A stretch of 64,000 nt of DNA. Source: Chitinophaga varians (GTDB lineage Bacteria; Bacteroidota; Bacteroidia; Chitinophagales; Chitinophagaceae). Positions 1 through 6,893 of this stretch are shown piece after piece (the first letter of the stretch is position 1; each line of letters starts with the position of its first letter). The notes under the pieces are model-generated. The model was not told the DNA's origin. It worked only from the letters and a program-made list of their open reading frames with translations, and made no database searches. Location: NCBI RefSeq assembly GCF_014529945.1, contig NZ_JACVFB010000002.1, positions 992,001-1,056,000 of the forward strand. The letters are read 5' to 3'. The translations under genes and the position numbers were made by a program.

Positions 1-1615
1 CCATCAGCACTTCCGCGAAATGGCAGAAACGGATGGTTTCGTGGGCATCGCTGCCTTCCTGTACGTCCAGCGGGAAAAAGCTGTCGTCGCCGTAGCCGTA
101 TTCTTCTTCCCCGCTCATACAGATGCCGTACATGATACGTTGTATGCCGTAACGCCAGCTAACGAAATGGGTTTCTTCCGACTTCTTGCCTTCTATGCCG
201 AAGCGGATATTGGCCGCTTCCACGATGCTTCTGAGATGTACCGGATCGTTTAACCCAAAACGGTTACGGATATAGGAAAAGTCCAGCAGCTGCATCACCG
301 CTTCTGCGGTGAAGTTGTCTTCGTTGATGGTCAGCAGCGCATAGAGGGCGTTGAAGAGGTTATCGTTGTCGGTATAACTTTCATCCGCGATGGTGTAGCG
401 GAACTTGTAGGGGGCGTTATTGAATACCGCCTTGATATAGGGCGCGTAGGCATCAATATCACTTACCATGACCACAATATCGCGGGGGGAAAGGTATTCC
501 TGTCGCTGGTCCACAAGGTGAACGAGATAGTTGTACAGCACTTCTACTTCCCGGGCAATGGTATAGCAGGAATTGATGGTAATGGAGCCGTCCTGCACGT
601 CTTCGAGGCTGAGCAGATGACGGTGATCTGTGGCTGCGGTGAAGACATCGTGCTGCACTTTATGCAGCAGCGAGTCAGGGATCGGTTCTTCGATGCCTAT
701 TTCCTCAAAGGCATTGATGAAAGCATCATACTGGAAAAACAGGCCAAAGGTATTCTGTATCACGCGGCCCCAGCCGGTGAGCAGTGCATTGCCTACATTG
801 CGCGGATCGCTGGATTTCTGTTCTTCCAGTCCTTTCTGCCGCCAGCGGGCCAGCTGTTTTTCGCTTTTATCATCGAACCAATACACCACCGGTGCCGGGT
901 TGATGATATGAAAATGGATATCTATATAAGAAGATAGCTCATGGAGGATCTTGATGTGGTAGGCGGTGATGATAGACAGCCCGAACAGGTGTACTGCAGG
1001 CATTTTGGTAGACAGTCCGGCGTGTGGCCCTTTGTAGAAAAGGGTTTCAAGGATATAATTGCCTACCAGCGTTTTATCCGGGAGGGCGCTGCCGGAAACG
1101 GCTTTCACCCTGGCCCAGAGCCAGGCCTGCCATTCATCATCTTTCAGCAGCGCAGGATTGGCCTGGCTCCATTCTTTGATCATCTCGGGGCGGTATACCT
1201 GGTACTGGTCGAATAAGTCGGCCACTTTTTCGGCGAGTCCCATGCGTTTCAGTTCACTCTCTCCTTCTCCCTCGTTAAAATAGGTGGCCACTTCGGGGTA
1301 CTTCTCCGCAAATTCAGGTTCTCCCATCAGCTTAAACAGCAGCCAGCTGAGGTTCTGTGGGGAGAGCACCTGTGTAAAGGGGCCGCCCAGCAGCAGGTAC
1401 AGATGAAAGAGCAGGTCGTTGGGTTTCATAAACCGGCAATTGGCAGCGATGCCCATTTTATAGGCCAGCTGCAGTTTTAGCCAGTTGTTCATCCCTTCCG
1501 TCTGGGTGATGATATAATGAGGCTGGAACACGCCGTTGCCCGCGGCTTTCAGATCGTCTGAAAGGCCGGCAGCGAGACTATTGAGCGAGTTCGAAACCTT
1601 GAGATATATAGCCAT
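1..1615 (-). CDS. recC: RecC, exodeoxyribonuclease V gamma subunit (3' part outside window)
   Basis: This is the N-terminal 538 codons of RecC, the Chi-recognising subunit of the RecBCD helicase-nuclease for double-strand break repair. The frame is open from the ATG at 1615 to the window edge, so the C-terminal half (family length about 1,050-1,150 residues) lies outside. The family-typical N-terminal block is visible, with QTEGMNNWLKLQLA around residues 38-51 followed by the GIAAN sequence. The start lies 2 nt after the recD stop codon, so translation is probably coupled and the order is recD then recC. recB is not in the window and is expected just beyond the left edge (inference). The identification rests on sequence pattern and the recD neighbour. 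Confidence 0.9.
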   Translation of the reverse strand, partial: MAIYLKVSNSLNSLAAGLSDDLKAAGNGVFQPHYIITQTEGMNNWLKLQLAYKMGIAANCRFMKPNDLLFHLYLLLGGPFTQVLSPQNLSWLLFKLMGEPEFAEKYPEVATYFNEGEGESELKRMGLAEKVADLFDQYQVYRPEMIKEWSQANPALLKDDEWQAWLWARVKAVSGSALPDKTLVGNYILETLFYKGPHAGLSTKMPAVHLFGLSIITAYHIKILHELSSYIDIHFHIINPAPVVYWFDDKSEKQLARWRQKGLEEQKSSDPRNVGNALLTGWGRVIQNTFGLFFQYDAFINAFEEIGIEEPIPDSLLHKVQHDVFTAATDHRHLLSLEDVQDGSITINSCYTIAREVEVLYNYLVHLVDQRQEYLSPRDIVVMVSDIDAYAPYIKAVFNNAPYKFRYTIADESYTDNDNLFNALYALLTINEDNFTAEAVMQLLDFSYIRNRFGLNDPVHLRSIVEAANIRFGIEGKKSEETHFVSWRYGIQRIMYGICMSGEEEYGYGDDSFFPLDVQEGSDAHETIRFCHFAEVLM

Positions 1616-1617
1616 GT

Positions 1618-3447
1618 TTAATTTCCTGTTTTGACATCCCCGGCCTGTGTCAGGAAGCGGGCGGCAATGCCGGAAGCCCTGGCCACGAAACGTTCCGCGG
1701 CAGCGAGGATTACTGCTGCGGAGCCCTGCACGTATACTTTGTGGCGTGCGCGGCTTACCGCGGTATATAACAGCTCCCTGGTGAGGATGGGCACATCGGC
1801 CGCATCCGGTAGCACTACCAGTACCTGTCCGAATTCAGAACCCTGGCTTTTGTGGATGGTCATCGCAAAAGCTGTCTCCGCGAGAGTGAGATAACCGGGC
1901 AGTACGCCTTTCAGCTCTCCGTTACTGTCTTCAAACCAAGCCATCAGCACGCCGTTTTCGTCGGGGCGAATGATGCCGGTATCGCCATTAAACAACCCGT
2001 GTTCGTAATAGTTGCGGGTGAGGATGATGGGGCGGTTTTCATAGAACTCCGCCGTTATCCTGATTTTCCCGTGATCATGGAGGTATCGCTCGATGTCGCG
2101 GTTGATGGCGTAGAGGCCTTGTGCTCCTTCCCTTACTGCTACGAGTACACGTTGATCGTTGAGTTTGCGGAGGGCGGTGCGGGTATCCGGTTCACGGATG
2201 AACGATTCGTACCCTGCGATGAATTTCTCAAACAGCGCCACGTTGCCGGATTGATCGATGACCACCTGATCATCTGCACCGGCAGCGAAGAAGCTGCGGA
2301 TAGCCGGCTGATCATTCCGGATCAGCGCTTTACTGAACTTACCAATACCGGTATGGCCGGTAAAGCGGTGACTGCGGCGCAGTTCCACGAGATGTTCAAA
2401 CAGCGGGTGCCGTGAATGCGTTTGTGCCTGTGCTACTGGTATGGTGCGCTGATCATCAGAGATGAACCGGTTGATCAGCTGTAGTCTGTCGCCGGAGAAC
2501 ATGTTCAGTTTTTCCTGTGCCTGACACAGGTCGCCGAACAGGCTTCCCGCTTCTACGGAGGCCAGCTGGTCTTTATCGCCCAGCAGGATGAGGCGTGTCT
2601 GCGGATGGATGGCATCCAGCAGTTTGGCGAAGAGGGCCACATCTATCATAGAACACTCATCGATGATGACAACATCATAGGTGAGCGGATTTTTTTTGTT
2701 GTACCGGAAATACGGGCTGTTTTTGATGGACTTGAGCAGCCGGTGGATGGTCGATGGGCTCAGGTCCTGAAATTTTTCCGCAATGGCCGGATTCACCGGG
2801 ATAGTAGTGTTGCGTAAGCTTTCCGCCATTCTGGCCGCGGCTTTACCGGTAGGTGCGGCCAGCGCCACTTTAAGAGCGGGATCGGTAGCGTACAGGATCG
2901 CCAGCAGTTTGGCCACGGTGGTGGTTTTCCCCGTACCGGGGCCGCCGGTGATGATGGTGAAGTTGTTCAATACACCAGTGATGGCGGCAGCCAGTTGCCA
3001 GTCGGCCGGGTCATCGCCATCGCGAAGGGCATTGCCGGCGGGAAACAGTCGTCGTATTAGTTCCTGCTGTTGCTCCAGCAGGGCAACTCTCTCCTGCAGC
3101 AGCGTTTTTTCGGCCGCCAGGAAGTCGTTGATATGTTGGAGGAAGCTGGTTTCGTAGCGGTAGTACCGTTGCAGGTACAGTCTGTTTTGAAAGAGTACGA
3201 AAGGCTGGGAATCGTTGCCGTTTTTCCCTACCAGCGGGATGGTGGTCAGCGGGGCGGCACCGTTTTCCTGGATCTGGTAGAATCCCGGCAGGTTTTCCTG
3301 TTCTTCGCTGATCGCATCCAGATCGAGGCAGATATGTCCCTCACTGAGTTTTTTGGACAACAGGTAAGCATATGGCTTCAGTACCGGTACTTCGAAGTAC
3401 TCGGCAAACTGCTGGTGAACATCATTGAGGGTGGTTATATTACGCAT
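1618..3447 (-). CDS. recD: RecD, exodeoxyribonuclease V alpha subunit (SF1 helicase)
   Basis: RecD is the 5'-3' helicase subunit of RecBCD. The Walker A motif GGPGTGKTTT is clear (Lys about residue 174), followed by a DEAD-like IDECSMID motif II, a LLGDKDQL motif III, and the C-terminal motifs FAMTIHKSQGSEF and LLYTAVSRAR. From the ATG at 3447 the protein has 609 residues, normal for RecD. The frame extends 63 nt further upstream only through a TTG codon, so the ATG giving MRNITTLNDV is preferred. There is no clear Shine-Dalgarno sequence, as is common in Bacteroidota. It is the first gene of a recD-recC unit. Confidence 0.93.
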   Translation of the reverse strand: MRNITTLNDVHQQFAEYFEVPVLKPYAYLLSKKLSEGHICLDLDAISEEQENLPGFYQIQENGAAPLTTIPLVGKNGNDSQPFVLFQNRLYLQRYYRYETSFLQHINDFLAAEKTLLQERVALLEQQQELIRRLFPAGNALRDGDDPADWQLAAAITGVLNNFTIITGGPGTGKTTTVAKLLAILYATDPALKVALAAPTGKAAARMAESLRNTTIPVNPAIAEKFQDLSPSTIHRLLKSIKNSPYFRYNKKNPLTYDVVIIDECSMIDVALFAKLLDAIHPQTRLILLGDKDQLASVEAGSLFGDLCQAQEKLNMFSGDRLQLINRFISDDQRTIPVAQAQTHSRHPLFEHLVELRRSHRFTGHTGIGKFSKALIRNDQPAIRSFFAAGADDQVVIDQSGNVALFEKFIAGYESFIREPDTRTALRKLNDQRVLVAVREGAQGLYAINRDIERYLHDHGKIRITAEFYENRPIILTRNYYEHGLFNGDTGIIRPDENGVLMAWFEDSNGELKGVLPGYLTLAETAFAMTIHKSQGSEFGQVLVVLPDAADVPILTRELLYTAVSRARHKVYVQGSAAVILAAAERFVARASGIAARFLTQAGDVKTGN

Positions 3448-3547
3448 GTAGATTCGCACTCTTGAAACGTCGTCAAAGTACGACTTTTCTGCGTGATGGG
3501 GAATGCCCAATCACCTGATAATTGGTACTTATATGTAGTGGAAAATG

Positions 3548-3754
3548 TCAGTCTTCTGCCGTGACATTGATTTCGGCCACGCGGCCCACCTGACCGTCTT
3601 CCAGGCGGACTTTAATACCGCGGGAATGGAAGGGGGCGGAAGTAAGGATGTCCTGAACGATGCCGTAGGTGCGTTTGCCGGTGCGTTGGTCTTTTTTGAG
3701 GATGATCGCTACTTCCAGGCCTGGGTAAATATCGTTTCGGTTACGTCCGTGCAT
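3548..3754 (-). CDS. YwbE family protein (DUF2196)
   Basis: This is a 68-residue protein matching the whole YwbE family, with NRNDIYPGLEVAIILKKDQR near the N-terminus and HSRGIKVRLEDGQVGRV near the C-terminus. The family is small, presumably cytosolic, and has no established function. It has an ATG start at 3754. It sits between a slipin gene with its own terminator and recD, so it may be transcribed with recD-recC, about 100 nt downstream. Confidence 0.88.
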   Translation of the reverse strand: MHGRNRNDIYPGLEVAIILKKDQRTGKRTYGIVQDILTSAPFHSRGIKVRLEDGQVGRVAEINVTAED

Positions 3755-3765
3755 AATTGAAAAAT

Positions 3766-3801
3766 TAGAAAAGAGTCAACCGCAAAGTTAACTCTTTTCT
3801 A
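3766..3801 (-). terminator. Rho-independent terminator after the slipin gene
   Basis: An 11-bp perfect stem (TAGAAAAGAGT with ACTCTTTTCTA) encloses a 14-nt loop. On the minus strand it is followed by ATTTTT. It lies just beyond the slipin stop codon and before the ywbE start. Confidence 0.8.
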
Positions 3802-3804
3802 AAA

Positions 3805-4899
3805 CTATTTGCTGATGAAGAGCTGCCGGAGCTGATCTATCAGTACGCCGTTGCCGGAAACGCTGATGTTGTTGATTTTCTCCGCTATTTTCTCCACATA
3901 TTCCATCTCTTTCAGCTTAAACAGCATCGGATTATCTTCCATGAGCTTGGCGGTATTCAGCAGGCTCCGGGTGCTGGCGGTTTCTTCCCTTCTCATGATG
4001 ATATTGGCCTGCGCTTTTTTCTCCGCCACCAACACCTGGTTCATGATGTCTTTCACATCGCCGGGCAGGATGATGTCCCGGATACCGAAGCTGGTGACGG
4101 TGATGCCCAGTGCTGCCGCATGGCTGCCAACAGCATCGAGGACGAAGGCAGACAGGGCGTCTTTTTTCTCCATCAGCTCATCAAAGCCAAGCGCTGCGAT
4201 GTATTCCCGCAGTGCCAGCTGAAAGATGACATACAGCTGTTTTTCGTGGTCCTTGTTGAGCAGCAGCGCCTTTTCGATATCCTCTGTCCGGTACTGTGCC
4301 CAGGCATTGATACGCAGCGCAGCTTTGTCTTTGGTCAGGATCTCCTGTCCGTTGATTTCCAGCTGGCGCTGTCTCATATCTACCTTGCTGACGAGGATAG
4401 GGATATCATTCTTCCACCAGTAGTAGGTACCATGAGAGAGGGTGATCTCGTATTTACCGTCGATCAGCAGCACCGCTTTTTCGTAGTTCTCCACCACGGT
4501 AGATCTTACGAAAGGAGCTACCAGTTTATGGTTGAGCGTAGCACGGTCTATTTTCTCCGTGATATTCACTTTGCTGAGATCGGCCCTGACGAATTTGTAT
4601 TCGATCAGATTTTTCCAGAAAGTATATCTTCCGGTGGTGAGCACTTGTTTCAACAAGCCGTTTTCATACAGCAATACAATTTCAGTTTCTTTTACGTCAA
4701 TGACGTGCAGCGCATCGACGAGTGCAGCATCCTGCAGGAGGATGTTCAGTTCTACCGGTGCCGTGAAAGCTGTATTGATATTATACACTTTCACCTCTTC
4801 GCCAAACAGCCAGTAGCTGCCGGCTTTCAGCATGCGTTGGTATACGCCTCTTTTGAAGACGAGACCAATTTCATACGCATTGATGAGTACCCTTTTCAT
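3805..4899 (-). CDS. Slipin / stomatin-like SPFH-domain membrane protein
   Basis: This is a 364-residue protein of the slipin (stomatin-like) family, scaffold proteins that associate with the inner membrane. The central part carries the SPFH/band-7 pattern: ILTKDKAALRINAWAQYRTE, then LREYIAALGFDELM, and ITVTSFGIRDIILPGDVKDI, which is typical of slipins. A helical stretch rich in Glu and Ala follows (VLVAEKKAQANIIMRREE). The first 150 residues form a repeated FKRGVYQR / GRYTFW type domain also seen in Bacteroidota slipins. The ATG at 4899 (MKRVLINAYEIG) is preferred to an upstream GTG extension. It appears monocistronic, ending in the terminator at 3766-3801. The precise role is unknown. Confidence 0.88.
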   Translation of the reverse strand: MKRVLINAYEIGLVFKRGVYQRMLKAGSYWLFGEEVKVYNINTAFTAPVELNILLQDAALVDALHVIDVKETEIVLLYENGLLKQVLTTGRYTFWKNLIEYKFVRADLSKVNITEKIDRATLNHKLVAPFVRSTVVENYEKAVLLIDGKYEITLSHGTYYWWKNDIPILVSKVDMRQRQLEINGQEILTKDKAALRINAWAQYRTEDIEKALLLNKDHEKQLYVIFQLALREYIAALGFDELMEKKDALSAFVLDAVGSHAAALGITVTSFGIRDIILPGDVKDIMNQVLVAEKKAQANIIMRREETASTRSLLNTAKLMEDNPMLFKLKEMEYVEKIAEKINNISVSGNGVLIDQLRQLFISK

Positions 4900-5140
4900 G
4901 TTTTTGTTTTTTGGGGCGGATGAAATAATAAAGTCAGGTGTATGTGACCTTCCCGTTTTCACGGAAACGGCTTTCACTTCGTGTGTTCGTAGCTGTTATG
5001 GCGGAAGGAAAGTAACAAATGATACGAATGACACGGATCTATACAGCCGTTTGCTGGTGTCCACCGGATTTACCGTTGCGCCCTTTTGACGCGATGGTGT
5101 GGGCATATAACCCTGACTTTTTTGATGAGCACTTTTTTAG

Positions 5141-5437
5141 AGAAGCAGTGCACTTCTGAAGGATCTCAAGTCCTTTGCCTGACCATCGGCTTACCCCTTG
5201 CGGGGTGGGAATCGAACCCGTTGTTTCTATTGCTCTACCAGATGAGCTACTGATTAAAAGATCAGAGAGGAATCGAACCTCTTACCCATAGATTAAAACA
5301 CAGCAAACAATGATGCCGCAACAGCATACAACCAGTTACGACCGTTGCACTGCGTGGCTCTTTGAAACCAGCGCCTGGGTTGCGTACACAACTATTCAGC
5401 TGCTTCCCTTTCGGGGAAGAATTTACGGCTGACAGCC
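5141..5437 (-). ncRNA. Chain of tRNA-like hairpins (candidate structured RNA or decayed tRNA array)
   Basis: No protein gene is supported between the slipin start and the tRNAs. The minus strand instead folds into about a dozen short consecutive hairpins. Going down the minus strand: 5427-5437 (GGCT stem), 5403-5419 (CTTCCC stem), 5379-5392, 5368-5378, 5313-5327, a T-arm-like hairpin at 5266-5282 (loop TTCGATT), 5250-5265 (CTGAT/ATCAG), a D-arm-like hairpin at 5232-5247, a second T-arm at 5207-5219, 5194-5205 (CCCC-GCAA-GGGG), a D-arm at 5177-5190, an anticodon-like arm at 5159-5175 (loop CTTGAGA, anticodon UGA) and a variable-arm-like hairpin at 5141-5157. No complete cloverleaf can be drawn in the conventional order. 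It may be a functional tRNA-like RNA, permuted tRNA pieces, or relics. The hairpins are seen; their expression is unknown. Confidence 0.45.
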
Positions 5438-5438
5438 T

Positions 5439-5525
5439 TGGTGTGAGTGGCAGGATTCGAACCTGCTAAGCCCGAAGGCGATGGTTTTACAGACCATTGC
5501 GATACGCCGTCATCGCAGCACTCAC
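5439..5525 (-). tRNA. tRNA-Tyr (anticodon GUA), class II, encoded CCA
   Basis: The acceptor stem GTGAGTG/CACTCAC pairs fully, the D-stem is GCGA/TCGC, and the anticodon arm ATGGT-CTGTAAA-ACCAT gives anticodon GTA. A 14-nt class II variable region follows, then T-arm GCAGG-TTCGAAT-CCTGC. Discriminator A and CCA are encoded at 5439-5442. Position 8 (C) and position 14 (T) depart from the usual U8-A14 pair, so the gene is divergent and may be an accessory copy. Confidence 0.82.
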
Positions 5526-5530
5526 ATAAG

Positions 5531-5602
5531 GGGTAAAGGCGGGAATCGAACCCTGATCCTCCGATCCACAATCGGGTGTTCTGCCATTGAACTACCTTAC
5601 CC
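5531..5602 (-). tRNA. tRNA-His (anticodon GUG)
   Basis: The acceptor GGTAAGG/CTTTACC is preceded by an encoded G-1 that faces C73, the His identity element. The D-stem GTTC/GAAC is intact and the anticodon loop TTGTGGA gives anticodon GTG. The outer two T-stem pairs and pair 27-43 are mismatched, and CCA is not encoded. It lies 5 nt upstream of tRNA-Tyr on the same strand. Confidence 0.82.
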
Positions 5603-5611
5603 ATTTTTTTG

Positions 5612-5684
5612 TCGGCCAGACTGGATTCGAACCAGTAACACACTGCATATAAGGCAGCCGCTCTCACCGTTGAGCTACAGGCCG
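5612..5684 (-). tRNA. tRNA-Ile (anticodon UAU, reads AUA)
   Basis: The acceptor CGGCCTG/CTGGCCG has one T-T mismatch. The D-stem GCTC/GAGC is intact, the anticodon arm GCTGC-CTTATAT-GCAGT gives anticodon TAT, and the T-stem ACTGG/CCAGT is perfect. The discriminator is A; CCA is not encoded. Bacteria usually decode AUA with a lysidine-modified CAU tRNA, so a UAU anticodon is unusual. It is the first tRNA of the cluster on the minus strand. Confidence 0.8.
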
Positions 5685-5699
5685 GACTTTTGGGGCAAC

Positions 5700-5731
5700 A
5701 AAAAAACCGGTCATTTTACAACGACCGGTTT
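5700..5731 (-). terminator. Rho-independent terminator between small ORF and tRNA cluster
   Basis: The perfect stem AAACCGGTC/GACCGGTTT runs into a T tract on the minus strand. It lies directly upstream of tRNA-Ile and 35 nt after the stop codon of the small ORF at 5767-5859. It could act as an attenuator for the tRNA transcript. Confidence 0.75.
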
Positions 5732-5766
5732 CAGATTACTTTCACGCCATCATGCGTGTGGGGTTT

Positions 5767-5859
5767 CTACCGAAGTCGTTGTCGTTTTTGGGCATAATGC
5801 TGCTTACGGCCTATTGGCTGTATGCTAAAATGAATATGATATATCGTTGACTGTTTCAT
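5767..5859 (-). CDS. Putative 30-aa peptide, second of a tandem pair
   Basis: This short ORF (MKQSTIYHIHFS..., ending ...QKRQRLR) starts with ATG at 5859, very basic at its end. It is not recognised. Its middle (PIGRKQHYA) lines up with the IGRTGCGACYA part of the ORF at 5929-6018, and both are followed by a strong terminator. The nucleotide words ATAGGCCGTA and TTATGC are shared in the same order. It may be a leader peptide, a small secreted or toxic peptide, or a decayed copy of its neighbour. Coding status is uncertain. Confidence 0.35.
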   Translation of the reverse strand: MKQSTIYHIHFSIQPIGRKQHYAQKRQRLR

Positions 5860-5871
5860 GATTTTTACAAT

Positions 5872-5902
5872 TAAAAAAGCCCCGCAATCTCTTGCAGGGC
5901 TT
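5872..5902 (-). terminator. Rho-independent terminator after the first small ORF
   Basis: The stem AAGCCC-C-GCAA / TTGC-A-GGGCTT (one mismatch) with a TCTC loop is followed on the minus strand by TTTTTT. It ends the ORF at 5929-6018 and precedes the ATG at 5859. Confidence 0.75.
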
Positions 5903-5928
5903 GTGTTATATCGAATTCGTTGATTCAA

Positions 5929-6018
5929 CTATTCTGTAGCATAACATGCCCCGCAACCCGTACGGCCTATATAGCCTAACGCGCTGAATTTTTGTGTATG
6001 TGAATACTTTGGATGCAT
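5929..6018 (-). CDS. Putative 29-aa Cys-containing peptide, first of a tandem pair
   Basis: This short ORF starts MHPKYSHTQKFSAL and ends GRTGCGACYATE. The ATG is at 6018 and the TAG at 5929-5931; a terminator follows 27 nt later. It has two cysteines spaced CGAC and a small Gly/Ala-rich C-terminal part, reminiscent of a peptide precursor or a regulatory leader, but no family is recognised. The compact ORF-terminator unit and the related second unit downstream support reality; the length keeps confidence low. Confidence 0.4.
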   Translation of the reverse strand: MHPKYSHTQKFSALGYIGRTGCGACYATE

Positions 6019-6221
6019 GTTTATGATTTTTTTTAACAATGCAAAGATGGGGGAAATATTTTAATATCTCCAAAATATTTTTTTAATCCTGATAAGAAGT
6101 TTGAGTTTCTGATCCTCTATAATGCTTTGTGGTATTATGTTTCATGTAGTTGATTTTTTTTATTGGTTATAACGTTATAGTATAAACGTAGTTTACTTAA
6201 CTAAAATCGGGAGCCATAGCA

Positions 6222-6469
6222 ACTAATTGTGCACCAATCATAAACTGCAATCTGTATGTTGTGAACCTGCGTATATTGAATCGAAATCGTATATTGATAG
6301 CAACTATGCGTCGGAGATGTTTAATCACACTAGTGAAGGAATTGAAATTCGCTAACCTCCGTGTTGATTGTATCCTATTTAGTTAATTGTACCAGAGGAA
6401 TTGAAACCGTTTATCGGCCTGTTCCTGAGTGATAATTATCGCTATTAATTGAACCTGAAGGAATTGTGT
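6222..6469 (+). CRISPR. Decayed CRISPR-like repeat array (fossil)
   Basis: Degenerate repeats of a GTTnAATTGnACCnnAAGGAATTGAAAC type recur at regular distance: 6319-6348 (ends GGAATTGAAAT), 6382-6407 (GTTAATTGTACC...GGAATTGAAAC) and 6441-6469 (ATTAATTGAACC...GGAATTGTG). Weaker copies lie at about 6259-6287 (ends GAATCGAAAT) and 6222-6245. Intervening spacers are about 31, 33 and 34 nt, and the conserved repeat ends recur every 59-63 nt. The consensus resembles repeats known from Bacteroidota type I-B/III arrays (family knowledge). No cas gene is in the window. AT-rich sequence at 6020-6220, with no gene seen, would be in the leader position. Confidence 0.55.
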
Positions 6470-6576
6470 TTTTATATAGTAATAATAAAAATATGATAGT
6501 GTGTCCTGTTGCTTTGCTATCACTTTCATTTTTCCCTTAAATTTATATCACGTTTTTAACCCAAAAAATTTAACCA

Positions 6577-6852
6577 ATGTACATCTACAGAACACTTCAT
6601 CATCCGGAAGGATGGAAAGGTCTGGCCGAGTTTGAAATCCGGGATAACCAGATCTTTACTACTGTTCATCATGCCAGCGGTACACATACACAACCCTGGT
6701 TCGAAATCACCAATGACAAAGTTTATCCGACGGCGTATCATCCCAGTGGACGCAGTTCTTTCCCTTGGTTTGAAATCAACGGAAGCAATATAAAAACGTC
6801 GGTAAGTCATCCCAAAGGTGTACAGGGATTGCCTTGGTATAAGATACAGTAG
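6577..6852 (+). CDS. Four-fold repeat beta-flower-type protein
   Basis: This is a 91-residue protein built of four repeats with an exact 23-residue period. HxxG-type turns sit at residues 9-12, 32-35, 55-58 and 78-81 (HPEG, HASG, HPSG, HPKG), and strands EFEI, WFEI, WFEI, WYKI lie at 18-21, 41-44, 64-67 and 87-90. This fits the small '4-fold beta flower' proteins annotated in bacteria, whose function is unknown. There is no signal peptide. It is convergent with the HNH endonuclease gene, sharing the terminator at 6864-6893, and lies 100 nt downstream of the decayed CRISPR-like array. The start is the only ATG, after an AT-rich leader. Confidence 0.8.
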   Translation: MYIYRTLHHPEGWKGLAEFEIRDNQIFTTVHHASGTHTQPWFEITNDKVYPTAYHPSGRSSFPWFEINGSNIKTSVSHPKGVQGLPWYKIQ

Positions 6853-6863
6853 GTGTCCTAATG

Positions 6864-6893
6864 AATAAGAGGTGTTGTAAAGCACCTCTTATT
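6864..6893. terminator. Bidirectional terminator between convergent genes
   Basis: The perfect 11-bp stem AATAAGAGGTG/CACCTCTTATT has an 8-nt loop. It serves the beta-flower gene (plus) and the HNH gene (minus) and overlaps the HNH stop codon at 6889-6891. Confidence 0.8.

Noticed and set aside
5392..5828. Open frames of 91 and 115 codons over the tRNA cluster.
   Set aside because: They translate the tRNA genes; the cloverleaf features explain the sequence.
6556..6885. A 109-codon minus-strand frame over the beta-flower gene.
   Set aside because: The plus-strand frame has an exact 23-residue repeat with conserved turns; the antisense frame merely mirrors it.
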